Assembly (NCBI GenBank): GCA_027627685.1
Contig: CP091241.1
Location: 705,149 to 769,148 of the forward strand
Direction of reading: 5' to 3'
Source of the DNA: Hyphomonadaceae bacterium ML37
GTDB lineage: Bacteria > Pseudomonadota > Alphaproteobacteria > Caulobacterales > Maricaulaceae
Length of the DNA stretch: 64,000 nt
A model generated the notes under the pieces. The model was not told where the DNA came from. It saw nothing but the letters and a program-made list of their open reading frames with translations, and ran no database searches. Position 1 is the first letter of the stretch, and every line of letters begins with the position of its first letter. The position numbers were made by a program, and so were the translations under genes. Shown here in pieces: positions 7,591 to 16,546 of the stretch.

Positions 7591-8715
7591 TCAAGGCGTG
7601 ATGTCCCGTACTGTCTGACGTGCGCTTGCCCCCTCAGTGATTATCCGCATGCCCGGAGTGTCGAAGTCGATACGGTTCAGGTCGATGGTGCGAACCTCGC
7701 GATCAGACATCGTGTGAAAGAACATTCTGCGGGCGGTTAGATCCCATGCGGTCGTTATCTGGGTGGCGCTCTCAATGTCGGCGGCGATGGTGTCGGTCGG
7801 CCCCGTTGCACCGACGGGGATGTTGAAGCTGTCTAGGATGCGAAACGCCTCGAAAACCGCTTCATTGCCGGTCTCAAGTGGTCTGGCAGAGGCGCTTAGC
7901 GCTACCGCGCGCACAAATCTGGAAGGGGGGGTAAAATCACCGGGCAGGCCCCGAAGCCCGGTGCCCGCCCCAAACGGCGCAAAGGTCTCCCCAGCGATTT
8001 CGACCGGAAGCTCCGCCACAGGTGACAGGCCAAGATAGTTTCGCAAATTAGTCAAATGCCAGCCGTAATCGGGGGAGTTGGTTATAACACCCATGAAGCT
8101 TTCATGGATTTGCACATTCCCTCCATTGACAATCTCGATAACAATGCTGGCACCACTCGGGTCTTCAATTTTCCAATGGAAGGGCAAAGGGGCACCGCCG
8201 AAACGCGGATCTTCGACATTTACAACGCGCACCGCCTCAATATTGACGCGCACCTCGTCAACAGTCGCGAAGGACGATAGAATCCACCGCATCAGGTCGC
8301 CGACGCTGAGGGATCGCGCTGCCTGTGATGACTCGTAAGGCGCAAAACTCGCGTACTCAGGAAAATAGTACATTCCCACGTACAGACCGGCTTCGTTCAT
8401 GCCGTCAGGCCCGTACGGCTCCCCATAAGCGCCCAGCGAAATGAAACCGTAGCGCCCCGTCCAGGAGAGTCCGTTAAAACCCTCCGGGGTCTGGGCTGTA
8501 AACTGATGATCGCGCGGAAACAGGACAAGCGTGTCGTGGTCTGCATCGCTAAGAGCCCACTCGACGGTACGGGCGACAATCCGGCTGCCGTCTGACGCCC
8601 GAAGCGAGATGCCAGTGCATGCGGATGCCGGGATGATCGTTGTGCAAGCAAGTGACAGGACTGACGCTAAAAAACCAACCAATTTCACGGGTCGCATCTG
8701 GAAAAAACGCTTCAT
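7591..8715 (-). CDS. Choloylglycine hydrolase family protein (exported Ntn hydrolase)
   Basis: The 374-aa product has a signal peptide (residues 1-32, ending PASA) and starts its mature chain at Cys33, the expected N-terminal nucleophile ([21 protein letters not shown]). Other family blocks are [34 protein letters not shown] and [11 protein letters not shown]. The family cleaves amide bonds of conjugated bile acids, penicillin V or acyl-homoserine lactones; the substrate cannot be told here. A strong AAAAGGAG ribosome site precedes ATG. The gene is intact amid prophage debris, so it may be a cargo gene or a neighbour exposed by deletion. Confidence 0.88.
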   Translation of the reverse strand: MKRFFQMRPVKLVGFLASVLSLACTTIIPASACTGISLRASDGSRIVARTVEWALSDADHDTLVLFPRDHQFTAQTPEGFNGLSWTGRYGFISLGAYGEPYGPDGMNEAGLYVGMYYFPEYASFAPYESSQAARSLSVGDLMRWILSSFATVDEVRVNIEAVRVVNVEDPRFGGAPLPFHWKIEDPSGASIVIEIVNGGNVQIHESFMGVITNSPDYGWHLTNLRNYLGLSPVAELPVEIAGETFAPFGAGTGLRGLPGDFTPPSRFVRAVALSASARPLETGNEAVFEAFRILDSFNIPVGATGPTDTIAADIESATQITTAWDLTARRMFFHTMSDREVRTIDLNRIDFDTPGMRIITEGASARQTVRDITP

Positions 8716-9118
8716 GCATACTCCTTTTAGAATGAAATTTGCTTATATTAAACGGTCAAATGGGTTGGGACTCAAGCGACTTTGACGAACGTCCGATCGT
8801 GTCCCGTTTCGCGCTATAACTCACAGTGGGCCTGAAGGCTCCAGCGGTGCCGATCTGCTCGGCCTGACTGTGCGGGAGGCCCGCTGATAAGGAGGTCAGC
8901 GCGGACCGGCGTGAGGGTTTCCGGGTTATCAGAGAGTGGCTCAGCCCTCGCCATCCTCGTCGCCTTTTGGATACGAATAAGGCTGGCCCCCAACAGCTCC
9001 TTCTCACAAGTAGGAGCTTCGGGAAAGCCCGGAGCCATTCGCCTTGCTCAAAAAATTCAATTCGGCCTCTCGATCGGGCTGGTAGGGGGGGGTGGGGGCG
9101 GAGGTGCGCAGGGATGAT
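8716..9118. other. Gene-free stretch with G-run
   Basis: About 400 bp hold the promoter side of the hydrolase gene and then sequence with no recognisable gene up to the IS5-type element. A run rich in G (about 9084-9102) precedes the IS target. If the IS is removed in thought, this G-run would encode, on the minus strand, a proline stretch in frame with the TadE gene. Confidence 0.5.
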
Positions 9119-9120
9119 TA

Positions 9121-9969
9121 GGACCTGTTGACGAAGTGGATTCCCAACCCGCCCGAAGCGTGATTCAAGACTGGCTTTTGGGAGGTGGTCTTGGTTCGCG
9201 GTTTGATGACGGACGAGGAGTGGGCGTTCTTTGCGCCTTTCGTGGTGGCGACCGGAGGCAAGCGGGGCCGCCCGCCTTCTGATCATCGCCGCGTGCTGGA
9301 CGGCGTGTTCTGGATCGCGCGCACCGGCGCGCCCTGGCGTGATCTTCACGACTATTTCGGTCCGTGGACGCGGGTCTACCGCCAGTTCCGCCGCTGGACG
9401 CTGTCAGGCGTGTGGGAGGTGATGTTGGAAGCGCTGGGCGAGAGCGGGGCCGTACCCGACAGTCTTCAAATGGTCGATTCCACTATCGTTCGCGCGCACC
9501 ATCAGGCTGCGGGCGCTAAAGGGGGACTCAAAAACAGGGTTTTGGGCGCTCAAAAGGTGGCTTCACGACCAAAATACACCTTCGCACCAACGCTGAAGGG
9601 CTGCCCATAGCCGCTGAGATCACCGGCGGTGAAGTCTCCGACTACAAAGGTTATGAGGCGGTGATGGCCGCGCATGGCCCAGTCCCGCGCGTCCTGCTGG
9701 CCGACAAAGGCTATGACAGCGACAATATCCGAACATCGCTGGAAGCCGCCGGCGCCGTGCCGATGATCCCGGCGCGCCGAAACCGCAAGAACCCCGTCCA
9801 GATCGACGACTTCGTCTATGGGCTGAGAAACCGCATCGAGCGGTGCTTCAACAAGCTGCGCTGCTCACGCCGCCTCGCCACACGCTACGACAAGACCGCC
9901 GACAGCTATCTCGGCTTCATCCATCTCGCTTCAATCCGCCTGTGGTTCCGGTACTTTGTCAACAGCACC
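9121..9969 (+). mobile_element. IS5-family insertion sequence (IS427-like), copy A
   Basis: An 849-bp element with imperfect terminal inverted repeats: GGACCTGTTGACGAAGT at the left end and the complement of GGTGCTGTTGACAAAGT at the right end (14 of 17 identical). It is flanked by TA on both sides (9119-9120 and 9970-9971), which fits a 2-bp TA target duplication. One transposase is encoded in two overlapping frames. It was inserted near the 3' end of the TadE-like gene. Confidence 0.85.
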
Positions 9970-9972
9970 TAG
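9185..9972 (+). CDS. IS5-family transposase, two frames joined by -1 frameshift
   Basis: The first frame (to 9610) carries the N-terminal part DEEWAFFAPFV to the first catalytic Asp region QMVDSTIVRAHHQAAGAKGG. The second, in the -1 frame, carries GGFTTKIHLRTNAEGLP, LLADKGYDSDNIR (second Asp) and RNRIERCFNKLRCSRRLATRYDK (Glu). The shift fits at the slippery run AAAGGGGG near 9520: re-reading one G gives the family sequence KGGTQKQGFGRSKGG. Such programmed -1 shifts are usual in the IS427 group. A GTG start at 9185 or ATG at 9206 is possible. Confidence 0.85.
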
Positions 9973-10561
9973 GCGGGTATGGCGGGGGAGGGCGACCTGC
10001 AGTTCGTGCTCGAGGCAATGCAGGAGATAGGGAGACTTCATTTGAGCGGCGAGGCCGCATGATTGCAGTGCCTCGCGATGTCACCGGTCCTCCGAACAGG
10101 TCGCTGAACGAGGTGACCAAGGGCATTTCAGTATCAACCAAAATCACCGATCCGCCCGGCGTCAGAAGCCCCTCTGGCAGTTCGGGAACACCGTTTTCGG
10201 CGCTCATGGCGTCAGCTTCGCTCCAGCTGACATATGTCGTCCCGTTTTCGCACATGCGTACCGATCTCACGCGTAACCCCATGTCGGCGCCGTTGAGGGG
10301 CGCAGTCATGATTCGCCCAGCCGCAAGAAAATCGGCGAGATCAGCCCGGGTCACTGTAGCTTGTTGGGTGGTCAGGTCAGCCACCACAAGCGCGGCACTG
10401 GAGACCTTGCGGTCGGCGCTCAGCACCAAACTGAGATGAGCGATACCAATGTACATAGCAATCATCATCGGCGCGATTAGTGCGAACTCGACTGCAGACA
10501 CGCCACACCGGTCACGAACGAAGTGAATAAGTGATCGAAAGCGGGCTGGAACTGCGGCCAT
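9970..10561 (-). CDS. TadE/TadG-like pilus assembly protein, 3' end altered by IS
   Basis: The N-terminal region has the TadE signature: a short basic head, CGVSAVEFALIAPMMIAMYIGIAHLSLVL (Glu at the prepilin-like position, then a membrane helix at about residues 20-45), and a periplasmic domain. TadE/F/G proteins are minor pseudopilins of Flp pili. No other tad genes are near, so it is an orphan. Its last codons run into the IS5 element: the present frame ends at 9959 inside the IS inverted repeat. Without the IS the frame would continue into a proline-rich tail. Function is therefore doubtful. Confidence 0.7.
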
Positions 10562-10926
10562 CAGATCAAATCTTGAATTGTTTGTTGCGGGATGGGTGGG
10601 CTGATGCTGGTTCGGAAGGACGCCAGTTCACGCAGTCATGGTACAGGGGTGCATCGCGCTCCGCCCGCGCGGGTCGGCTCCTGCTACGCTTAAGCTTGGC
10701 ACGCGCTGAGATTGGGATCAAAAATGGCGTCCTTATCGGTGCTGGCAGAAGCTCAGAGTGAGGGCAGAACACTGAATTTTGCTGAACAGATTGAGAATAA
10801 TATTTGTAGAGACAAATTCACATTTTGTATTGGCAAAATTGTTTTCGCTCAACCAAATGTAGCGTGTGAATCCGCAGTCAAATTTGACCCCTTGAACCGC
10901 CCCAGCATTTTCCGAAGCTCCTATTC
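10562..10926. other. Gene-free stretch, partly AT-rich
   Basis: About 365 bp between the TadE-like gene and the tail-gene relics. Bases about 10770-10880 are clearly AT-richer than the surroundings. Short frames occur but none resembles a protein; I see no RNA gene. Confidence 0.4.
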
Positions 10927-11326
10927 GTGAGAAAGCCCAATGCCGGGCAGGCCTTGGCGATCACCGGCTCGGCAAGGACGCAGCCTGGAACCGTTCTTGC
11001 TGTCACCTCGCGCTCGCAGGTTATCGTGCAGGTGGACGCTCCGGACGCCGCGAACGACCGGTCGCGGGACGCGTGCTCACCTGGTAGGGCGGGCTCGAAT
11101 GCCGGGGGCTCCATCAAGGTCGAAGCCTGTGCGCAGTCGAACGGCGCGATCGAGCTGTTCCTGCCCATGGGCTACGCGATCGAACCTCGCGAGGCGTTCG
11201 CTATACATCTCGGCTGCGACAAGGGTCTCGAGACCTATCACCCGCTTCATCAATGTTCTGAACTTCCACGGTGAGCCGTACGTGCCGAGGCGGGACGCCC
11301 TGATGAGCTATTCCCATGCCCGATGA
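10927..11326 (+). pseudogene. DUF2163 phage tail gene relic (frameshifted)
   Basis: One frame reads GSIKVEACAQSNGAIELFLPMGYAIEPREAFAIHLGCDKGLET; after about 11235 the homology moves to another frame, TRFINVLNFHGEPYVPRRDAL. Together they give the C-terminal half of DUF2163 proteins (gene-transfer-agent/phage tail module: LFLPMPYAI, GCDK, NFRGEPHIPG). The first part is scrambled and the N-terminal half absent. It ends overlapping the start of the NlpC/P60 relic, the normal tail-gene order. Confidence 0.75.
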
Positions 11327-11495
11327 GATCGTCACCTCTGAGGGCATCATCGCCGAGGCACGCGGCTGGCTGGGCGTGCCCTGGGGCCACCAGGGAAGCA
11401 CTCGCTGCGGCGTTGACTGCGTTGGGCTTGTGGTGTGCCTCGCCGATGTGCTCGATCAGTCTGCCCATGACAGCATCAGCTACCCTCGGCGATAG
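11316..11495 (+). pseudogene. NlpC/P60 tail peptidase relic
   Basis: The 59-aa frame starts MPDEIVTSEGIIAEARGWLGVPWGHQGS and contains CGVDCVGLVV, the catalytic Cys block of NlpC/P60 cell-wall peptidases that follow DUF2163 in phage and GTA tail modules. The stop comes after about 60 of the normal 140-150 residues, so the His residues of the catalytic site are gone. It shows that a tail module once lay here, 6 kb from the early module. Confidence 0.75.
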
Positions 11496-11632
11496 GTAGA
11501 GTGCTGTCATGAGTGCGGATCTATTGAAAACCTGATAATTTACTGATTGCGGATGCAAGCAGCTTAACGTCGACAAAATTTTTTCTGGTTTTGATTTATC
11601 GCATGCGATTACTAAAATACGTCATTATTTAA

Positions 11633-12778
11633 TTATAATAAAGCTACTGCGCCTTTGTCTGCATGATGAGCAACATGACCACGAACTTTCATAAATCGAA
11701 TGGCGCGTTGAGCAGATTCAACGGTCATATTATCATAAACGCGCGCCATGTCTCTGATTGCGTTGAATCTTGAGTTCAGGTCCTCATGTACAGCATTTTT
11801 GACGGGCGCAGCCTGTTTCGTCAGGCCGACAATCATGAGGAAATCCGCTTTCTTAATTCCGGTGGCCATGCATAACAATAACAATCCATCAGGACTTTCG
11901 TGGTTCATGGCTCGCTTCACGACATGTGTGCTGACATTGGCCAGTTCCGCAAAAGCAACCTGAAATTCAATAATCTTGTCTTTTTTCAACAGTGATATCA
12001 AAAGTGAGGCGTTAAGCGCGTGGCGTACCCGAGTGACATCAAGATGCTTGCGCGCGGCTTCCGTCTCAGATTCCACGAGGAGACGCTTGGCCAGGCGCTC
12101 GTGTGACGCCGCCAGGGCAGCTTCGAGGACTACCGGGTTAAGACCTTCAAAGCGTGCAATGATCTGCTCGCGCAAAGTGCTTTCCACGATGGTAATGAGG
12201 TCCGCCAGAAGATCGGCAGGCGTATTGGAGCGGCGCACCAATGAGCCCTGGATCATGGGGCTGCGCTCGGCGCGCTCCGTCGCTATTTCGAAGGTGACCC
12301 GGTCAACTTTTGCGCCCTCATTCAGTATGAGGCGAGCCAGACTTGTATCATCGCCTTTGACAGCGATTGCTCTTGAAACCTTCTCGGATACGCTTTTGCG
12401 CTCGGCAATGGCGCGAATGTGCTCCTGAGTTTGGCTTTCAACGATATTAACAAGATCGACATCATTTATAACTGGAGACCGAAGCAGTATTGGTCCCGCC
12501 ACCTCAATGGCATCCATTGCCAGTTGCGAAATAAGTTCATGTGGCGCTTGGGCGCAATCGGCCAAGCGTTCGGATAGCGTCGCTCGGGCATGCTCGGTGA
12601 CCTTTTTGGCAAGAGACTGCAAGAGCGCGTCGAACTCGGCATACACAGTAGAATTTTGAGACGGGGGTTCTTCAAGGAAGAGGTCTGTTACGTCTCTGAG
12701 TACCTGTCGCCTGGATTCAGGTGATGTTTCCTGTGACAGGGCGACAAGTCTGTGAAGGCTTTGCGACGGTTGATACAT
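11633..12778 (-). CDS. DUF2336 domain protein
   Basis: The 381-aa helical protein follows the DUF2336 pattern: RRQVLRDVTDLFLEEPP, VTEHARATLSERLADCAQAPHELISQLAMDAIEVAGPILLRSPVINDVDLVNIVESQTQEH. The family is common in Caulobacterales and other alphaproteobacteria and looks HEAT-repeat-like; the role is unknown, though links to motility and surface behaviour have been proposed. ATG follows GAGGGAGAAAAA, a good ribosome site. That site lies directly behind the flagellin fragment, so deletion has placed the gene under whatever promoter is upstream. Confidence 0.82.
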   Translation of the reverse strand: MYQPSQSLHRLVALSQETSPESRRQVLRDVTDLFLEEPPSQNSTVYAEFDALLQSLAKKVTEHARATLSERLADCAQAPHELISQLAMDAIEVAGPILLRSPVINDVDLVNIVESQTQEHIRAIAERKSVSEKVSRAIAVKGDDTSLARLILNEGAKVDRVTFEIATERAERSPMIQGSLVRRSNTPADLLADLITIVESTLREQIIARFEGLNPVVLEAALAASHERLAKRLLVESETEAARKHLDVTRVRHALNASLLISLLKKDKIIEFQVAFAELANVSTHVVKRAMNHESPDGLLLLCMATGIKKADFLMIVGLTKQAAPVKNAVHEDLNSRFNAIRDMARVYDNMTVESAQRAIRFMKVRGHVAHHADKGAVALL

Positions 12779-12788
12779 TTTTTCTCCC

Positions 12789-13064
12789 TCACAATGCTGT
12801 TGAGGCCGAGAGCCTGTCTGACGCAGCGAGCGTCTTTTCTTTCATTTCGATCGGTAGAGTAGAGATTGCCGAGCCAGCGGCGGCGGTCACGTCGGGGACC
12901 GATTGAGCCAGATCCACCCATTCGTTGACGGCGCGCGGGCCACTTACCTCGGAGCGCATATTCTGAGCGATGGCGAACATGCCGCCATTATCTTTGGCTG
13001 ATGCGAGGTTGAACCCGGAATTCATGCGGTTATGAACATGATTTCGGCTCCGCTGGGAGATCAT
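12789..13064 (-). pseudogene. Flagellin fragment (N-terminal D0/D1 part)
   Basis: The frame reads NRMNSGFNLASAKDNGGMFAIAQNMRSEV, then AVNEWVDLAQSVPDVTAAAGSAISTLPIEMKEKTLAASD. This is the conserved N-terminal helix region of Caulobacter-type flagellins (NRINTGFKVAGAKDNGALFAIAQNMR; AISDLLIEMKEKALAASD). About 25 N-terminal residues and all of the protein after that point are missing, and several conserved positions are changed. It is a relic, 10 bp upstream of the DUF2336 gene. Confidence 0.82.
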
Positions 13065-13412
13065 TGCCCCTGGTTATTTATTTCCAGAAATATCATTGCT
13101 CCACCATTTTGCATTCTACATAAAATTACTCTGACGCTATTATATCGGCCGACCAAAACAAGAGATTAATATATAACTGAACATCGGATTAAATAATGAA
13201 TAAACTATTATTGATTTAAGATTTTATTGTTGTAGCCACAAATGGCATATGTAACGCAATGCCTCTAAATCAGCTGTTCGGCCTCGGGGTGATTTGTTAA
13301 TATAGAGTAGGGAATATTTCGCTTCCTCACCCGAAATCGCCAAATCTGTGGGATGCTCCCTATTCGTTGGGCAGTTTCTGACGGTTTTTAAGCTACTCTG
13401 AGCTCCCTCTGA
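13065..13412. other. AT-rich gene-free stretch
   Basis: About 350 bp with low GC (especially 13075-13260) between the flagellin fragment and IS3 relics. No frame or RNA structure is recognised. It could be the remains of a flagellin promoter region or the edge of an acquired segment. Confidence 0.4.
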
Positions 13413-13620
13413 TCAGGTTGATAGGTTTGGCCCAACTGCCAGTAGATTATGGCGGGGGGCATGAGCGGTGTGCAGGTGCCGGTGATTGTAGAAGTTCATC
13501 CATGCCCCCACGCACGCCTTCGCCTGCAAACCGGTCTCCCGGGCATGCAGGTAAACGCACTCATACTCAGGGATCGCCACAGTGCGCCTGAACCCGTTTT
13601 CGGACCACGGGGAGTTGGAA
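13413..13620 (-). pseudogene. IS3-family transposase relic 1 (OrfB C-terminus)
   Basis: The minus strand encodes YECVYLHARETGLQAKACVGAWMNFYNHRHLHTAHAPRHNLLAVG, matching the C-terminal end of IS3-family OrfB proteins (LKYECVYLHAWETGSEAKAGVGRWMTFYNHQRPHTAHGGQPPA). Catalytic residues upstream are lost apart from the region just before. It is a decayed end piece of an element different from the three complete ones in the window. Confidence 0.75.
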
Positions 13621-13630
13621 GATCCACGCG

Positions 13631-13790
13631 TCACGGTGCAATGGCGGGCGGCATGAGTCCTGGCGCTTTTCGTCCCTCCGCAGGCGTTCGGTCGGCGATG
13701 GCGCTGTACGGACGCTGGGTATTGTGGTGTCTGCGCCATCGCTCGCATTCTCCATGGGCATCGGCAACCCACCGCAAGGTGCCCAATCGA
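13631..13790 (-). pseudogene. IS3-family transposase relic 2 (OrfB C-terminus)
   Basis: The minus strand encodes ECERWRRHHNTQRPYSAIADRTPAEGRKAPG, the C-terminal end of another IS3-group OrfB ([21 protein letters not shown]). It differs from relic 1 and lies immediately beside it, so two elements decayed at the same place. Only about 40 residues remain. Confidence 0.7.
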
Positions 13791-13823
13791 CGCGGCGTCT
13801 GATATTGAGGTATCCGGGTTTGA

Positions 13824-14096
13824 TCAGGCGACGCCGATGCGAGGCGGTCCGCCCTTATGGGATGCGGAGGGGCCAAATGCGCGGTTCAGTGTCTGAGTGG
13901 AGTCCATCGCCAGATCGATTGCGGCTGTCAGATGATCAAGGATCTTGATGTTATTGGCGAGCACATGGAGCGCCTCTGGGCGCGCATCGCTTGTTAGCTT
14001 GACGCACCGCGTAATGACCTCGGAGCGCAGCGCTGTGAGTATGTCCTCAGGCCTGAGGCCGGCGGGGTTGTCTTCGGAAGCCAGAAAACGAGTCAT
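13824..14096 (-). CDS. Unknown 90-aa protein, paralogue A
   Basis: The 90-aa product (MTRFLASEDNPAGLRPEDIL, LHVLANNIKILDHLTAAIDLA, ending GGPPRIGVA) differs from the protein at 18224-18502 at only 8 of 90 positions, mostly conservative (R/K, D/E, K/R, A/G), which suggests selection on the protein. No domain is recognised; it is predicted mostly helical and soluble. Its stop side faces IS3 relics; its start faces the divergent unknown gene at 14713. Confidence 0.7.
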   Translation of the reverse strand: MTRFLASEDNPAGLRPEDILTALRSEVITRCVKLTSDARPEALHVLANNIKILDHLTAAIDLAMDSTQTLNRAFGPSASHKGGPPRIGVA

Positions 14097-14712
14097 GAAA
14101 GTCCCTTTTATTTATACAGAGTTGAGCAGCATGACATGAATTGTTGATAAAGACGTAAATGCCGTCAAAGGCCTAAATCAAGGAACCGGCGAGGGTCTTG
14201 AACGCAAAGCGCATCCCTCGAGCGCGCGTCGGGCACACGCCCCGGCTTACGGACCCGCGTGACAAAACTCTTTCGCACCGGGGCCCATGCTTCTGATCGG
14301 GCTCACCGGGCGGAAAGTCTCGGCGAGCGCGCTACTTTCATCAAAAGGGTTCTGCGCAAAGACGGGTGACCCGGGTGCCACAATCTGGATCACCCACACA
14401 TCCGGACCCCAGGGGAGAGCATATACCTAATCTAGGCTATTGCGCGCCATCACTGACCGAGCCAACAATAGGGGCTTGTATCTACAATTACTTTTCTTCT
14501 TTTGTTCAGGGAAACTCAATACCTTATCCCGCTTTTAACGCTCCGTAACGAGAAGGGGCCGCCTCATCCTGTTCACCCAGCTACCAGTACATGACAGGCG
14601 GGCGGTTCGCCCTGCGCGACCCTCGTGGGCGCGACGCGCCGTGACAATCTGCTCCAAAAACATGAACAGGCCCGCCTTCAAGCCGATTCCCCGGGACCGC
14701 GAAGAGACATTG
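14097..14712. other. Divergent intergenic region
   Basis: About 615 bp between the 90-aa gene (leftward) and the 371-aa gene (rightward). It should hold both promoters. The frames crossing it (such as 14366-14548) do not resemble proteins. I found no obvious similarity to the matching gap at 17684-18223. Confidence 0.4.
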
Positions 14713-15828
14713 ATGAGCAGCTCCAATCAACTTGGCATTCGCTCCCTGATGCACGCCAGACAATATGGCGCAACCAGCCGCATCATCGATATCCCAACAT
14801 TGATCCAGCGCTACAATGCGTCCCATGGTGATTCAGCCGAGCGCATCTTCGCGAACTCCATGCTCAATAGATCGATTATTATAAAGCACGCAATACGAGC
14901 GCATGAGGCGATGTACTTTGAAAGGCCTCCGATATCGACAGTGAAAATTGTCTTCCCATTTTCTGGTGGCGACCTTTCTAAAGGCGGCGTATCATTAATG
15001 CTTGGAGAGAAATATTTTGAAGATCGTTTATTTAGGTATATCGAATCGAAAGATGGAAATGAGCTTATACAACGGGATCTCAAATTTATATCGCTATTGA
15101 ACTCGATTCCGTCTTTTGATCCGTTTTTGATTTCCGAGCGCGCTGCATTAGATGGCTTCTTGTTGCCGAAGGGCATCGTTGATATATCTGCATTTGACCT
15201 GCTCCAGCTCAAGCGTTCCACGTCAGACTCGCTGTCACAGATCACGTCTTTGATGATGGAGGGTAACGCTTCAGTCGCGGCGACCCAACGGTTCGCAGCC
15301 GCCTTTCTCAGTGGTGGCGATGACGAAAGCCTCGCGCCCCTGCGCAGCGCCCTGCGCATGGACCGGGCGGAGTTTCGCGAGGCGATTTATGCGTGGAAAG
15401 GTATCTTGTTCTACAGATGGAAGATGCGCTCTGCCCAGAGCTCATATGAAGACATTGTTGACATCGTTAAGCAAATAAAGCCGTCGTTTGTTGATCCAAA
15501 CACCGACTATATAATTAAACAAAGGTGCCGACACGTAATAAAATCCGTGAACGTATCGCTTTTTCAATTAAAAATGGCACTTGAAGAGCATGATTCAACA
15601 ATAGAGCAATTCATTTCTGTCAAAGAGCCAGCTATTATCATAAAATTTTTGAAAAAATCAAACGCGCTTTTTTCGGTCCTCGGTGAGCACTCGGGAATAT
15701 TGAGTCATGCGCATGATTACATGAAATTCGCGTTTAAGAGCTCGGAATTTCGTTCAATGAAGATCGATCATACGATCAACATGCTGAACGGTTTAACAGA
15801 CTGCCTTCCCGAGTACGAGGAGGTCTGA
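14713..15828 (+). CDS. Unknown protein, 372-aa family, member 1 (divergent)
   Basis: The 371-aa product belongs to a three-member family in this window (also 16547-17683 and 34013-35134). Shared blocks are LGIRSLMHARQYGATSRIIDIP at the start, RSIIIKHAIRAHE, KIVFPFSGGDLSKGG, LNSIPSFDPFLISERA near the middle, and FREAIYAWKGILFYRWKM. It has no signal peptide or membrane segment. The family is unknown to me. This member is more diverged and AT-richer than the other two, especially in its C-terminal third. ATG at 14713 is chosen because it aligns with the paralogue starts; the frame is open further upstream. Confidence 0.75.
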   Translation: MSSSNQLGIRSLMHARQYGATSRIIDIPTLIQRYNASHGDSAERIFANSMLNRSIIIKHAIRAHEAMYFERPPISTVKIVFPFSGGDLSKGGVSLMLGEKYFEDRLFRYIESKDGNELIQRDLKFISLLNSIPSFDPFLISERAALDGFLLPKGIVDISAFDLLQLKRSTSDSLSQITSLMMEGNASVAATQRFAAAFLSGGDDESLAPLRSALRMDRAEFREAIYAWKGILFYRWKMRSAQSSYEDIVDIVKQIKPSFVDPNTDYIIKQRCRHVIKSVNVSLFQLKMALEEHDSTIEQFISVKEPAIIIKFLKKSNALFSVLGEHSGILSHAHDYMKFAFKSSEFRSMKIDHTINMLNGLTDCLPEYEEV

Positions 15829-16112
15829 ATGCCGGCTGCATTCAAGCTTGTTTCAGCCTTGCCACGAGCGTGCGCCGCAAGCGAGGGCGGGCCTGACCTT
15901 GACACGGTCGTGCCCAGCCTGGCGCGCACACCAGCGCAAGACTGCCCCCTTTATGCCGCAAGAGAAATCAGCGTCAGATGTGGGCGTCGTATAATACCTG
16001 TCTCGCCGGTACGGATCCGGGCCAGCCTCCAGAACCCGCCAGGCGGACAGCGCCAATGTGCGCCACAGAAGCCAAAAACCACAAGCATTGGAATCACGTT
16101 CGGACGCGCGTT

Positions 16113-16433
16113 ATGCTGATCACAAGCAAACTGCCCCAATTGATCATTCTCTTCTCGGTCTACCTGTTGGGACGATATCTGTTCGGCATGGATTTTGTTG
16201 TTTTAGACACCGATCACGCCCAATCTCTCATATTATGGGGGATTGGGGAGCGCGATTTGTTCGTAGACGAAAGGGGCCTTATTGTAAATATACTTGGCTC
16301 CTGGATCGGCCTGTTCAAGACACAAGACGGCATTCTCGATTTTGAATTTGGCCCCTGGGGCGTAATCGGTTTGTTGATCATCCTATTGTATCCGGTCATA
16401 TTCATCTGGGAACGCGATGCTGATGAGAATTGA
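16113..16433 (+). CDS. Small hypothetical membrane protein
   Basis: The 106-aa product has a hydrophobic segment near each end (LPQLIILFSVYLLGRYLFGM and PWGVIGLLIILLYPVIFIW) flanking an acidic loop, so two membrane helices are likely. ATG at 16113 precedes the first helix; another start lies at 16056. Its codons are AT-richer than most of the window. No family is recognised. It lies at the centre of the mirror-like arrangement of the 372-aa and 90-aa genes. Confidence 0.5.
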   Translation: MLITSKLPQLIILFSVYLLGRYLFGMDFVVLDTDHAQSLILWGIGERDLFVDERGLIVNILGSWIGLFKTQDGILDFEFGPWGVIGLLIILLYPVIFIWERDADEN

Positions 16434-16546
16434 TCAGGCTGGGACCACGATATTTGCGTGACAGACCGTCGACGGCCGCCATTCGCACGGGCCCCCACCT
16501 CAAAGGAGGCATCGGCGAAGACGCAGACCGGGGTTTGGACTGCACT

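Noticed and set aside
7081-7740. C-terminal extension of the methylase frame
   Set aside because: Antisense to the recombinase fragment and beyond; no methylase similarity.
8814-9038. Minus-strand 74-aa frame upstream of IS5 copy A
   Set aside because: No ribosome site and no similarity recognised.
9084-9102. G-run as phase-variation tract
   Set aside because: It could extend the tadE frame only if the IS were absent, so switching has no effect now.
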